Part shown: positions 36,701 through 47,859 of the stretch, piece after piece
Numbering within the stretch: the stretch's first letter is position 1
Layout: the number at the start of each line of letters is the position of its first letter
From: Pantoea nemavictus
Lineage (GTDB): Bacteria; Pseudomonadota; Gammaproteobacteria; Enterobacterales; Enterobacteriaceae
NCBI RefSeq assembly: GCF_037479095.1
Contig: NZ_JBBGZW010000001.1
Span: forward strand, 2,046,001-2,110,000
Direction of reading: 5' to 3'
Length of the DNA: 64,000 bases
Notes under the pieces: model-generated
Databases searched by the model: none
Told to the model about the DNA's origin: nothing
Seen by the model: only the letters and a program-made list of their open reading frames with translations
Made by a program: the position numbers and the translations under genes

Positions 36701-38157
36701 TCTCACTGGAGACGCTGAGCACGCTGTTATCGATTGGCGAAACCGAGTTAATCGAAGAGCTGATTTTAGCGCTGCTCGCTTCGCCGCAACTGGCACTGTT
36801 CTTTGAGAAATTCCCGCGTTTGAAGCAAGCCATGATGCGCGATCTACCGCGCTGGCGCTCAGAGATCGCTGAGCAGATCAAAGTCACACCGGTGCCAGAA
36901 GCGCTGGCGCAGGAGTTTCAGCTGTTTCAACAGATGCAGCTGCTCAGCTCACACCATTTTACCCAACAGTTACCTCACATCATGACGCAGCTGAAAAGCC
37001 TGCCGTCGCCGTTCATCGAAGAAGCCAGCAAACTGCTGCTCAACGCCGAAAGCGCCGAGCTCAGCAACGCACAACACACGTTGTTTCTGCAACGCTGGCG
37101 CCTCAGTCTGACGCTGCAAACGCTGACGCTGAATGAAACCATCCTGGAAGAACAACGCGAACGTTTAATGGCCGAGTTGCAGCAGCGCATGGCGATCAGC
37201 GGTCAACTGGCACCCATTCTCACCGGTGATGATGAAGCCGCCGCCGGACGCCTGTGGGATTTGAGCAAAGCGCCGCTGCAGCACGGCGATTACGAACTGA
37301 TTGTGCAGTACGGCGACTTCCTTGCTCAGCAGCCGGAGCTGATGAAGCTGGCACAGCAGCTGGGGCGCAGTCGCGAAGCCAAATCGGTACCTTCGCAGGA
37401 TGCGCCGCTGGAGGCGTTTCACCAACTGGTGCGTGAACCGGATAACGTGCCGGAAGAGGTCAGCGGCATTCATCAGAGCGATGATGTGCTGCGGCTGTTG
37501 CCACCTGAGCTGGCGGCACTGAGCATCAGCGAGTTAGAGCTGGAGTTTTATCGGCGCTTAGTGGAAAAACGCTTGCTGACCTACCGTTTGCAGGGCGATG
37601 CGTGGCATGAAAAAGTCACCATGAGTCCGGTCAGCCACCAGCAGCACGAAGAACAGCCGCGCGGCCCGTTTATCGTCTGCGTGGATACCTCCGGTTCGAT
37701 GGGCGGTTTCAACGAACGCTGCGCCAAAGCCTTTTGCCTGGCGCTGTTGAAAGTGGCACTGGCGGATAGGCGCCGCTGCTACATCATGCTGTTCGCCCAT
37801 GAAGTCATCGGCTATGAACTCACTTCTGATAACGGTATTGAGCAGGCGATACGTTTCCTCAGCCAGCGTTTTCGCGGTGGCACCGATCTGGCGGCCTGTC
37901 TTGCGGCAGTCGTGAAACGGATGGAAGGCAGCGCGTGGCAGGAAGCGGATGCGGTGATCGTGTCAGATTTTATAGCCCAGCGTTTACCCGACGATATCGT
38001 CAACACCATTAAGCAGCGTCAGCGCCAATATCAACAGCGCTTCCATGCGGTAGCCATGTCGCTGCACGGTAAGCCTGGCATTCTTCGCATCTTTGATCAC
38101 ATCTGGCGCTTCGATACCGGGTTGAAAAGTCGCCTGTTGCGCCGCTGGCAGCGCTAA
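36697..38157 (+). CDS. viaA: VWA-domain protein ViaA
   Basis: 486 residues (E. coli 483). The N-terminal two thirds are helical. The C-terminal von Willebrand A domain has an intact MIDAS (VDTSGSMGG near 328, the conserved Thr in FRGGTDL and Asp in IVSDF). It stimulates the ATPase of RavA and is coupled to it by an ATGA overlap. Confidence 0.95.
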   Translation: MISLETLSTLLSIGETELIEELILALLASPQLALFFEKFPRLKQAMMRDLPRWRSEIAEQIKVTPVPEALAQEFQLFQQMQLLSSHHFTQQLPHIMTQLKSLPSPFIEEASKLLLNAESAELSNAQHTLFLQRWRLSLTLQTLTLNETILEEQRERLMAELQQRMAISGQLAPILTGDDEAAAGRLWDLSKAPLQHGDYELIVQYGDFLAQQPELMKLAQQLGRSREAKSVPSQDAPLEAFHQLVREPDNVPEEVSGIHQSDDVLRLLPPELAALSISELELEFYRRLVEKRLLTYRLQGDAWHEKVTMSPVSHQQHEEQPRGPFIVCVDTSGSMGGFNERCAKAFCLALLKVALADRRRCYIMLFAHEVIGYELTSDNGIEQAIRFLSQRFRGGTDLAACLAAVVKRMEGSAWQEADAVIVSDFIAQRLPDDIVNTIKQRQRQYQQRFHAVAMSLHGKPGILRIFDHIWRFDTGLKSRLLRRWQR

Positions 38158-38223
38158 GTCATCTGGCAGAAATGCTAATTTGCTATAGTGATAAGTTCGC
38201 ACACTAAGCAAATGGAGCACCTT

Positions 38224-40350
38224 GTGACCACCGCCCAACTTCCCGCACCGACCCGCACACTGCGACTCTCCGGCCAAAATAGCGAACAAAAAAGAGCCGA
38301 ACTGCTGACGTACTTCACCCAAACCTGGGAATTGTATGAAAGCCTGTTTGATTGCCTCGCCGACGAGCGCGCCTGGTTTAACAAAGCCATTTCGCTGCGC
38401 CATCCGCTGATCTTCTACTTTGGCCATACCGCCACCTTCTACATCAATAAACTCATGGCCGGCCGCTATCTCGACCAACGCGTTGACGATCGTATTGAAG
38501 CGATGATGGCGATCGGCGTGGATGAGATGAGCTGGGACGATCTCAATGATAGCCATTACGACTGGCCGACCATCAATGAAGTACGCGACTATCGCGGCAA
38601 AGTAAAAAGCCTGGTCAGCGAGTTCATTCGCACCATGCCGCTGGAGCTGCCCATCGATTGGCAAAGCCCGGCGTGGGTGGTTTTGATGGGGATCGAGCAC
38701 GAACGTATTCATCTGGAAACCTCCAGCGTGCTGATGCGCCAGTTGCCAATTGAATGGGTAAAAGCGCAGCCGCATTGGCCAGTTTGCCCGCAGGCGCGTC
38801 ACGATCGTCAATCTGTGCCAGCCAATTCGCTAATCGCTATGCCCGGTGGCCGTGTGCAGCAGGGTAAAACTGACGACACTTACGGTTGGGATAACGAATA
38901 TGGCAGCCAGCAGACGGAACTGAAGCCGTTCAAGGCCAGCAAAATGCTGGTGAGCAATGCCGAGTTTTATCGCTTTATCGCGGCGGGTGGTTATAACGAC
39001 CCGCGCTGGTGGGATGATGAAGGTTGGGGCTGGCGCGAATTTTCCGGCGCGCAGATGCCGACGTTTTGGGTTGGTAATGAAAAACTGCCCGATCAGCTTA
39101 AACTGCGTTTGCTGGCTGAAGAAGTCGCGATGCCGTGGGATTGGCCTGCGGAAGTGAACCAGCTGGAAGCCGCCGCGTTCTGCCGCTGGCTGGCTGAAGA
39201 GACAGGTAAATCCGTTCAGTTGCCGTGCGAAGCTGAGTGGGCGCAGCTGCGTGAGCAGGTAAGCGGCGATCAGCCGGATTGGACGGAAGCGCCAGGCAAT
39301 ATCAATCTGGCATATTGGGCTTCATCCAGCCCGGTTGACCATTTTGCGCAGGGGGAGTTTTACGACATCGTCGGTAATGTCTGGCAGTGGACCACCACGC
39401 CGACCAACGGTTTCGAAGGCTTTAAAGTGCACCCGCTGTATGACGATTTCTCCACGCCGACCTTTGATGGCAAACATGCGCTGATCAAAGGCGGCAGCTG
39501 GATTTCCACCGGCAATGAAGCACTCAAATCCGCACGCTACGCTTTCCGCCGTCACTTCTTCCAGCATGCCGGTTTCCGCTATGTGGTCTCATCTCATGAA
39601 GAAACCATGGCGCTCAATCCCTATGAAACGGACAGCATGGTGTCGCAGTATCTCGATTTCCAGTACGGACCGAACTACTACGATGTACCCAATTACGCTG
39701 CTGCGCTGGTGGAAAAATTGCTGCCGCACTGCAGTGCGCGCGGTGAAGCGCTGGATATCGGCTGTGCCACCGGACGCGCCAGTTTTGAACTGGCGCGCTA
39801 TTTCGATGCGGTCACCGGCATGGATTACTCGGCGCGCTTTATTGATGTGGCGCTGCAGCTGACCTCCGGTGAAGATTTCCGCTATGTGGTACCTGAAGAA
39901 GGCGAGCTGGTGGAGTATCGCCAGGTGCGACTGAAAGAGTTTGGCCTTGAGGCCGAGCAGGCGCAGCGCATTCAATTTATTCAGGGCGATGCCTGTAACC
40001 TGAAGCCGCAGCCGGAACGTTACGATCTGGTACTGGCTTCCAACCTGATTGACCGTTTGCGTCAGCCAAAGCGTTTCCTGCAGGATATAACGCCGATGAT
40101 CCGTTCCGGCGGTCTGCTGGTGCTGTCATCGCCCTATACCTGGCTGGAAGATTTCACCCCGAAGGAGAACTGGCTGGGCGGTATTCGCGAAAATGGCGAA
40201 GCGTTAACCACCTATCAGGCACTGCAGCGCGAACTGCGTGGCGCGTTTGAAGAAGTGGCACCGCCGCAGGATGTGCCGTTCGTCATACGCGAGACGGCAC
40301 GCAAGTTTCAGCATACTCAGGCACAAGTGACCTTCTGGCGTAAGCGCTAA
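38224..40350 (+). CDS. ovoA: 5-histidylcysteine sulfoxide synthase/N-methyltransferase OvoA
   Basis: 708 residues from GTG 38224, chosen because GGAG lies six bases upstream; in-frame ATG (38212) and GTG (38188) codons lack a ribosome site. OvoA is an iron enzyme that joins cysteine to histidine C5 using O2, the first step to ovothiol, a redox thiol. The DinB-like domain supplies the iron ligands (His68 in FGHTATFY; His159 and His163 in HERIHLE). An FGE/sulfatase-modifying-type catalytic domain follows (GGSWISTGNEALKSARY near 440), then a SAM methyltransferase domain (LDIGCATGRASFELA near 508) that methylates the product. The characterised homologue is from Erwinia tasmaniensis. It stands where E. 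coli has asnA; ovoB is not in the window. Confidence 0.93.
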   Translation: MTTAQLPAPTRTLRLSGQNSEQKRAELLTYFTQTWELYESLFDCLADERAWFNKAISLRHPLIFYFGHTATFYINKLMAGRYLDQRVDDRIEAMMAIGVDEMSWDDLNDSHYDWPTINEVRDYRGKVKSLVSEFIRTMPLELPIDWQSPAWVVLMGIEHERIHLETSSVLMRQLPIEWVKAQPHWPVCPQARHDRQSVPANSLIAMPGGRVQQGKTDDTYGWDNEYGSQQTELKPFKASKMLVSNAEFYRFIAAGGYNDPRWWDDEGWGWREFSGAQMPTFWVGNEKLPDQLKLRLLAEEVAMPWDWPAEVNQLEAAAFCRWLAEETGKSVQLPCEAEWAQLREQVSGDQPDWTEAPGNINLAYWASSSPVDHFAQGEFYDIVGNVWQWTTTPTNGFEGFKVHPLYDDFSTPTFDGKHALIKGGSWISTGNEALKSARYAFRRHFFQHAGFRYVVSSHEETMALNPYETDSMVSQYLDFQYGPNYYDVPNYAAALVEKLLPHCSARGEALDIGCATGRASFELARYFDAVTGMDYSARFIDVALQLTSGEDFRYVVPEEGELVEYRQVRLKEFGLEAEQAQRIQFIQGDACNLKPQPERYDLVLASNLIDRLRQPKRFLQDITPMIRSGGLLVLSSPYTWLEDFTPKENWLGGIRENGEALTTYQALQRELRGAFEEVAPPQDVPFVIRETARKFQHTQAQVTFWRKR

Positions 40351-40456
40351 AAAGCATGCAGACAACGGGATATCCGTTGTCTGCACCTTGCCTGCACCGC
40401 TAATTTGCTGCACATTCTCCTTTATTCATAGAAGAAGAACTCAACGAGGATGGACA

Positions 40457-40918
40457 ATGGCGGAACACCTTCAGCTGGATAACCTGGACCGCGGCATTCT
40501 GAATGCGCTGCTGCAAAATGCGCGCACCGCCTACGCCGAGCTCGCCAAACAGTTCAATGTGAGCCCGGGCACCATTCATGTTCGCGTGGAGAAGATGCGT
40601 CAGGCGGGCATTATTTTAGGCACGCGCGTGGAGATCGATCCCCGTCAACTCGGCTTCGATGTGTGCTGTTTTATCGGTATTATCCTGAAAAGCGCGCGTG
40701 ACTATCCTGCGGCACTCAGCAAACTGGAAGCGCTAGATGAAGTAGTAGAAGCTTGGTATACCACCGGTCATTACAGCATCTTTATCAAAGTGATGTGCCG
40801 ATCGATCGATGCCTTGCAACAAGTGTTGATCAACAAGATCCAGACTATTGATGAAATTCAGTCCACCGAAACCCTGATCTCACTGCAAAACCCGATCATG
40901 CGCACCATCAAGCCGTAA
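40457..40918 (+). CDS. asnC: Lrp/AsnC-family regulator AsnC
   Basis: 153 residues (E. coli 152). The start is ATG 40457 (GAGGA six bases before); 23 upstream codons are not conserved. The helix-turn-helix (AELAKQFNVSPGTIHVRVEK) is followed by a RAM ligand-binding domain (TTGHYSIFIKVMCRS, TIDEIQSTETLISLQNP). In E. coli AsnC activates the divergent asnA in response to asparagine; here that target gene is absent from its usual place, so AsnC must act elsewhere, on itself, or on mioC transcription toward oriC. Confidence 0.96.
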   Translation: MAEHLQLDNLDRGILNALLQNARTAYAELAKQFNVSPGTIHVRVEKMRQAGIILGTRVEIDPRQLGFDVCCFIGIILKSARDYPAALSKLEALDEVVEAWYTTGHYSIFIKVMCRSIDALQQVLINKIQTIDEIQSTETLISLQNPIMRTIKP

Positions 40919-41006
40919 TCCCTCCCTATTCTGTGCACAACCTTATCCCGGGCAGATCGCGCGTCTAGCGCGACTTGCCGCCTGATGCTTTCTACTATTA
41001 ACCCTG

Positions 41007-41015
41007 TTTTCCACA
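41007..41015 (+). promoter_or_regulatory. DnaA-box-like site upstream of mioC
   Basis: ttttccaca has one mismatch to TTATCCACA and lies about 60 bp before mioC. The E. coli mioC promoter is DnaA-controlled, so a role is plausible. Confidence 0.35.
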
Positions 41016-41072
41016 GGTGGATCACCGCTTGATCACAGCGTACAATGCTCGCCTTTAGTGCGGGAGAGCATC

Positions 41073-41513
41073 ATGGCCGATATTACGTTAATCAGTGGAA
41101 GTACCCTTGGCAGCGCCGAATATGTTGCTGAACATCTGGAAGAAAAACTGCAGGAAGCGGGCTTCTCAACCGAGGTGCTGCATGGCCCTGAGCTGGACGA
41201 GCTGCCACAGCAGGGTATCTGGCTGATCGTTACCTCTACGCACGGCGCTGGCGAACTGCCTGACAACTTGCTTCCTTTATATGAAGCATTGCAGGAGACG
41301 CAACCTGACCTTTCCGGCCTACGTTATGGCGCTGTGGGCATCGGCAACCATGAATACGATCTTTTCTGCGGCGCGATTAAGCTGCTAGAAGAGCAGTTGA
41401 ACCAGTTGGGTGCCAAACGCATTGGCGATCGCCTTGAGATCGACGTTTTAGAGCATGAGATCCCGGAAGACGCGGCTGAAGTGTGGGTCGCCACATGGAA
41501 AACACAGATTTAA
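41073..41513 (+). CDS. mioC: Flavodoxin-like FMN protein MioC
   Basis: 146 residues (E. coli 147). The start is ATG 41073 with GGAG six bases upstream; 15 upstream nucleotides from a GTG are unlikely coding. The FMN phosphate loop is in ISGSTLGSAEYVA near 7, and STHGAGELPDN lies near 55. It is reported as an electron carrier for biotin synthase. Transcription runs into oriC, where it can influence initiation. Confidence 0.95.
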   Translation: MADITLISGSTLGSAEYVAEHLEEKLQEAGFSTEVLHGPELDELPQQGIWLIVTSTHGAGELPDNLLPLYEALQETQPDLSGLRYGAVGIGNHEYDLFCGAIKLLEEQLNQLGAKRIGDRLEIDVLEHEIPEDAAEVWVATWKTQI

Positions 41514-41520
41514 AACGATC

Positions 41521-41880
41521 TTAGCCGGCTGGGGATCGGGAAAAAGAGACGATCCCCAGTTTATTACGCTGTTTTTTCGCGTTTATCGTGCGATCACTTG
41601 TGGATAACATGGCCTGTTTCATGCGTATAACCAGTAGTTATACAAAGAACAACCATTGATTCATTTTTAGCCTGTGCATAAGTCGCCATTTTGATCCCAG
41701 CTTATACGGATCAGGATCACCGATCATTCACAGCAAACGATCCTCTCTAATCACTTGTTTAATCTTTGCTTTTCGGGGTTATCAACAGCCTGGTGCGATC
41801 CTAATAGTAGATCTAACAGAGAGATCATATAAAAGATCTAAAGATCCTTTATTTAAAACCTCAGGATCCCGCGACTTTCG
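41521..41880. other. oriC: Chromosomal replication origin oriC
   Basis: The non-coding gap between mioC and mnmG has the enterobacterial origin plan. In order from mioC: DnaA box R4 tgtggataa (41599-41607, perfect), R3-like ttatacaaa (41638-41646), R2 tgtgcataa (41673-41681) and R1 ttatcaaca (41779-41787, one mismatch). An AT-rich duplex-unwinding region with GATC-headed 13-mer-like repeats (about 41800-41862) adjoins mnmG. There are 14 GATC sites for Dam/SeqA within about 340 bp. The segment cgatcattcacagcaaacg lies in the IHF/R5 zone and resembles E. coli. No gene is present. Confidence 0.95.
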
Positions 41881-41954
41881 CCGCCGACATAATTTCAGTA
41901 GAATCCACCGCCCAGGGCAACAATCCCTGTCCGAACACTAACGAGGACCACTTC

Positions 41955-43844
41955 ATGTTTTATCCAGATCCTTTTGACGTCATCGTAATCGGTGGTGGTC
42001 ATGCGGGCACAGAGGCCGCGATGGCCGCCGCCCGAATGGGTCAGCAAACCCTGTTACTCACCCATAACATTGATACGCTTGGACAAATGTCCTGTAACCC
42101 GGCGATCGGTGGCATCGGGAAAGGACATCTGGTGAAGGAAGTGGATGCCTTAGGCGGTTTGATGGCCACGGCAATTGACCAGGCTGGCATCCAGTTTAGG
42201 ATACTAAACGCCAGCAAGGGCCCAGCCGTTCGCGCTACTCGTGCTCAGGCTGACCGCGTGCTGTATCGCCAGGCGGTACGCACTGCGCTGGAGAACCAGC
42301 CCAACCTGATGATTTTCCAGCAGGCAGTTGACGATCTGATTGTGGAAAACGATCGCGTCGTCGGTGCTGTGACGCAGATGGGCTTGAAATTCCGCGCCAA
42401 AACCGTGGTACTGACCGTCGGGACGTTCCTTGATGGCAAAATCCATATTGGCCTGGATAACTACAGCGGTGGTCGAGCGGGCGATCCGCCATCAATTCCA
42501 TTGGCGAAGCGTCTGCGTGCACTGCCGTTGCGTGTAAATCGCTTGAAAACCGGTACGCCACCACGTATCGATGCTCGCTCGATTGATTTTTCAGTACTGA
42601 CTCCGCAGCACGGTGATAACCCGATGCCGGTGTTCTCGTTCATGGGTAAGGCTTCACAGCATCCGCAACAGGTGCCGTGCTGGATCACCTACACCAACGA
42701 GCAGACGCATGACGTGATCCGCAACAACCTCGATCGTAGCCCGATGTACGCCGGGATCATCGAAGGGATTGGTCCACGTTACTGCCCGTCGATTGAAGAC
42801 AAAGTTATGCGCTTTGCCGATCGTAACGCGCACCAGATCTTCCTGGAGCCGGAAGGCCTTACCAGCAACGAGATCTACCCGAATGGCATATCCACCAGCC
42901 TGCCGTTTGACGTACAGATGCAGATCGTGCGTTCCATGAAAGGATTGGAAAACGCGAAGATCATCCGTCCGGGTTATGCCATTGAGTATGATTTCTTCGA
43001 TCCTCGCGATCTGAAGCCGACGCTGGAAAGCAAATTTATCCACGGCCTGTTCTTTGCCGGTCAGATCAACGGCACCACCGGCTACGAAGAAGCGGCGGCA
43101 CAAGGTTTGCTGGCAGGGCTGAATGCAGCACGTTCCTCTGCAGACAAAGAGGGCTGGGCGCCACGTCGCGATCAGGCCTACCTCGGTGTGTTGGTTGACG
43201 ATCTCTGTACCTTAGGTACCAAAGAGCCATACCGCATGTTCACATCGCGCGCGGAATACCGCTTGATGCTGCGTGAAGATAACGCCGATCTGCGTCTGAC
43301 TGAAGTGGGTCGTGAACTCGGCCTGGTTGATGATGATCGCTGGGCGCGCTACAACCAGAAACTGGAAGCGATTGAGCAAGAGCGTCAACGCCTGCGCGAT
43401 CTGTGGGTGCATCCGAAATCGGAAAACGTGGCTGAAGTCAACGCCGTGATCAGCGCCCCGCTGACTAAAGAAGCCAGCGGCGAAGATCTGCTGCGTCGTC
43501 CAGAGATGACTTACCCACTGCTGACGTCGCTCGCCAGCTACGGTCCGGCACTGCTTGATGAGCAAGCCGCTGAGCAGGTGGAGATTCAGGTGAAGTACGA
43601 AGGTTACATCGCGCGCCAGCAAGAAGAGATTGATCGCCAGCAGCGCAATGAAAATACCTTGTTGCCTGTGGAGCTCGATTATCGTCAGGTGAATGGCCTG
43701 TCGAATGAAGTGATCGCTAAACTTAACGATCACAAACCCACCTCCATCGGCCAGGCTTCACGTATTTCGGGTATCACACCGGCAGCAATTTCAATTCTGC
43801 TGATTTACCTGAAGAAACAGGGCCTGCTGCGTAAAAGCGCCTGA
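41955..43844 (+). CDS. mnmG: tRNA uridine 5-carboxymethylaminomethyl synthase subunit MnmG
   Basis: 629 residues, as in E. coli (GidA). With MnmE it modifies U34 of tRNAs reading split codon boxes. The FAD-binding motif is [13 protein letters not shown] near 13; family signatures follow ([20 protein letters not shown] near 46 and [17 protein letters not shown] near 370). It is the first gene on the other side of oriC. Confidence 0.98.
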   Translation: MFYPDPFDVIVIGGGHAGTEAAMAAARMGQQTLLLTHNIDTLGQMSCNPAIGGIGKGHLVKEVDALGGLMATAIDQAGIQFRILNASKGPAVRATRAQADRVLYRQAVRTALENQPNLMIFQQAVDDLIVENDRVVGAVTQMGLKFRAKTVVLTVGTFLDGKIHIGLDNYSGGRAGDPPSIPLAKRLRALPLRVNRLKTGTPPRIDARSIDFSVLTPQHGDNPMPVFSFMGKASQHPQQVPCWITYTNEQTHDVIRNNLDRSPMYAGIIEGIGPRYCPSIEDKVMRFADRNAHQIFLEPEGLTSNEIYPNGISTSLPFDVQMQIVRSMKGLENAKIIRPGYAIEYDFFDPRDLKPTLESKFIHGLFFAGQINGTTGYEEAAAQGLLAGLNAARSSADKEGWAPRRDQAYLGVLVDDLCTLGTKEPYRMFTSRAEYRLMLREDNADLRLTEVGRELGLVDDDRWARYNQKLEAIEQERQRLRDLWVHPKSENVAEVNAVISAPLTKEASGEDLLRRPEMTYPLLTSLASYGPALLDEQAAEQVEIQVKYEGYIARQQEEIDRQQRNENTLLPVELDYRQVNGLSNEVIAKLNDHKPTSIGQASRISGITPAAISILLIYLKKQGLLRKSA

Positions 43845-43891
43845 TAGACTTTGGGGCGAGGCAACTCGCCCACGTTAATGGAATTCTCGTT

Positions 43892-44509
43892 GTGATCAAC
43901 AAACTCTCCTCGCTGCTGAAAGCGGCAAACATTTCCCTTACCGATCAACAAAAACAACAGTTGGTAGGCTATGTTGAATTGCTGCATAAGTGGAATAAAG
44001 CCTACAACCTGACTTCGGTGCGCGATCCACAGCAGATGCTGGTGCGTCATATTCTCGATAGCGTGGTGGTTGAGCCGCATCTGCAGGGCGAACGCTTTAT
44101 TGATGTTGGCACAGGGCCGGGTCTGCCGGGTATTCCGCTGGCCATCGTGCGTCCTCAGTCGCATTTCACCTTGCTGGATAGCCTCGGCAAACGCGTGCGT
44201 TTTCTGCGCCAGGTACAGCATGAGTTAGGACTTACTAACGTCACGCCGGTGCAGAGCCGCGTTGAAGAGTTCCCATCTGAACCACCGTTTGACGGCGTTA
44301 TAAGCCGTGCATTTGCTTCGCTGGAAGACATGTTGAACTGGTGTCATCATTTGCCGGGCCGCGAAGGCCGCTTTTATGCCTTAAAAGGTGTGCGTCCGGA
44401 TGATGAGATTTCCGCGTTGCCTGCTGGCTTTATGGTAGAAAAAATTCAGCCGTTACGGGTACCCGAATTAGATGGTGAACGTCATCTGGTGGTGATTTCC
44501 CGGCAATAG
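43892..44509 (+). CDS. rsmG: 16S rRNA m7G527 methyltransferase RsmG
   Basis: 205 residues (E. coli 207). RsmG uses SAM to methylate G527 of 16S RNA; loss gives low-level streptomycin resistance. The start is GTG at 43892. The SAM site is [17 protein letters not shown] near 70, with [15 protein letters not shown] near 93 and ISRAFASL near 135. It follows mnmG by 47 bp, probably the same transcript. Confidence 0.97.
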   Translation: MINKLSSLLKAANISLTDQQKQQLVGYVELLHKWNKAYNLTSVRDPQQMLVRHILDSVVVEPHLQGERFIDVGTGPGLPGIPLAIVRPQSHFTLLDSLGKRVRFLRQVQHELGLTNVTPVQSRVEEFPSEPPFDGVISRAFASLEDMLNWCHHLPGREGRFYALKGVRPDDEISALPAGFMVEKIQPLRVPELDGERHLVVISRQ

Positions 44510-45103
44510 CCTTTAAAACGGTATGGATATAAGCCCGTTCATGCCGTTTGTCTTAGCGAATGTGCTGAATGAAAAAGCAGCGATTGAACACTTTAAGATA
44601 AAGGCTTTTATTTAGCAGGGCAGGGTGAGGGAGTTAACATCCTCGCCGGAAATTATCCGAAAAGCTCTGTTACATTTAACGATTAGTTCACATTTCATTA
44701 TCACTTAGATCACTTTATTGCGTGTATTTACCTGGCCGAATAATCACTGTTGAAAATATAACTCTGCAATAAATTGGCGTGCGTAATATCAATTTTACGT
44801 TTTTATTGCAGCACATGATGTCAATAGAGTGTTTTTATCGAAAATCCTGATTCAGCACGTAAGTAATAATTTTAACCGAATGATAAGTAAGTGCTTTAAC
44901 CCGTTTTTGAATCGAATGATTCTTGTCATAAACAAATTTTCTTAGTTATTCCTTGTTTATTATGTGATCTAAAGCACGCTTTAAAAGCAAGTTGAATGGG
45001 CGATTTCAGACTTTCAGCGAAGCATTGTCGGAAGTCGATGTTTTGAAAAAGAGTCCTTCAGAAAGAAATTTAAATAATTGTTCACCTTTTCGCTACTTAC
45101 CGA
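44510..45103. other. Long AT-rich intergenic region before atpI
   Basis: About 600 bp without a credible ORF on either strand. Right after rsmG, 44516-44549 can form a ten-bp stem (aaacggtatg / catgccgttt) without a T run, perhaps a weak terminator. At 44765-44810 a nine-bp inverted repeat (tgcaataaa / tttattgca) encloses another (cgtaa / ttacg). The remainder looks like upstream control DNA for the atp operon; I recognise no further site. Confidence 0.6.
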
Positions 45104-45131
45104 TTGAAATCGCAGGTGGCGCCCGTATAAT
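45104..45131 (+). promoter_or_regulatory. Main atp operon promoter
   Basis: TTGAAA (45104-45109) and TATAAT (45126-45131) are 16 bp apart, about 92 bp before the atpI start. The near-consensus promoter fits the high expression of ATP synthase. Confidence 0.75.
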
Positions 45132-45222
45132 TTGCACGGCTTTTGCTGCTTGACTCAAATGAGTAAAGGCAGTCTTATACGACACGCGACATACCCCGTT
45201 CGGGGCAGGAGAGTTCAGCGTC

Positions 45223-46430
<1,208 letters not shown>

Positions 46431-46461
46431 TTTTTATCTCAACACTTAAGCTTTTAACTGA

Positions 46462-46802
<341 letters not shown>

Positions 46803-46826
46803 TAACTTAATAAGAGGCATTGTGCT

Positions 46827-47297
46827 GTGAACATTAATGCAACAATCCTCGGCCAGGCCATCGCGTTCATTCTGTTTGTCGCGTTCTGCATGAAGTACGT
46901 ATGGCCGCCGATTATGGCTGCCATCGAGAAGCGCCAGAAAGAAATTGCTGAAGGCCTTGCTTCTGCTGAGCGCGCGAAGAAAGATTTAGATCTCGCGCAG
47001 GCCAATGCGACCGACCAGCTGAAAAAAGCCAAAGAAGACGCTCAGGTCATTATCGAGCAGGCGAACAAACGCCGTGCCCAGATTCTGGACGAAGCCAAAA
47101 CTGAAGCTGAGACTGAACGTAACCGCATCGTGGCACAGGCGCAGGCAGAAATTGATGCCGAGCGTTCGCGTGCCCGTGAAGAGCTGCGTAAGCAAGTCGC
47201 GTTGCTGGCATTAGCTGGCGCCGAGAAAATCATCGAACGTTCCGTGGATGAAGCTGCTAACAGCGACATCGTTGATAAACTGGTCGCTGAACTGTAA
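46827..47297 (+). CDS. atpF: F0 ATP synthase subunit b
   Basis: 156 residues, as in E. coli, starting at GTG 46827 behind AAGAGG. One N-terminal membrane helix ([20 protein letters not shown]) leads into a long charged coiled coil that forms the peripheral stalk, ending in the delta-binding [11 protein letters not shown]. Confidence 0.97.
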   Translation: MNINATILGQAIAFILFVAFCMKYVWPPIMAAIEKRQKEIAEGLASAERAKKDLDLAQANATDQLKKAKEDAQVIIEQANKRRAQILDEAKTEAETERNRIVAQAQAEIDAERSRAREELRKQVALLALAGAEKIIERSVDEAANSDIVDKLVAEL

Positions 47298-47311
47298 GGA
47301 GGGAGGGGCTG

Positions 47312-47845
47312 ATGTCTGATCTTATTACTGTAGCTCGCCCCTACGCCAAAGCAGCTTTTGACTTTGCTGTTGAGCATCAAAGCATCGATCGCTGGCAATC
47401 AATGCTGGCGTTTGCCGCAGAAGTGGCTCGCAACGAACAGATCGCAGATCTTCTTTCCGGTGCGCTTGCACCGGAAGCGTTATCTGCTTCTTTCATTGCA
47501 GTTTGTGGCGATCAACTTGATGAAAACGCCCAGAACCTGATTAAGGTGATGGCCGAAAACGGACGTTTGACAGCGCTTCCAGCGGTACTGGCTCAGTACA
47601 TTCAACTGCGTGACGCTCATGAAGCGACAGCGGAAGTTGATGTGATTTCTGCCAGCACGCTGAGTGACAGTCAGCTGACTAAAATCAGCGCCGCGATGGA
47701 AAAACGTCTGTCACGTAAAGTTAAGCTGAATTGCAAAATTGATAAGTCTGTAATGGCAGGTGTGGTTATCCGTGCGGGTGACCTGGTCATTGATGGCAGC
47801 GTACGCGGCCGTCTTGATCGTCTGGCAGACGTCTTGCAGTCTTAA
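47312..47845 (+). CDS. atpH: F1 ATP synthase subunit delta
   Basis: 177 residues, the E. coli length. It links F1 to the b-subunit stalk. The N-terminal helical domain opens with [12 protein letters not shown], and the C-terminal family signature is [22 protein letters not shown] (residues near 150-170). AGGAGGGAGG gives a strong ribosome site. Confidence 0.97.
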   Translation: MSDLITVARPYAKAAFDFAVEHQSIDRWQSMLAFAAEVARNEQIADLLSGALAPEALSASFIAVCGDQLDENAQNLIKVMAENGRLTALPAVLAQYIQLRDAHEATAEVDVISASTLSDSQLTKISAAMEKRLSRKVKLNCKIDKSVMAGVVIRAGDLVIDGSVRGRLDRLADVLQS

Positions 47846-47859
47846 GGGGACTGGAGCAT

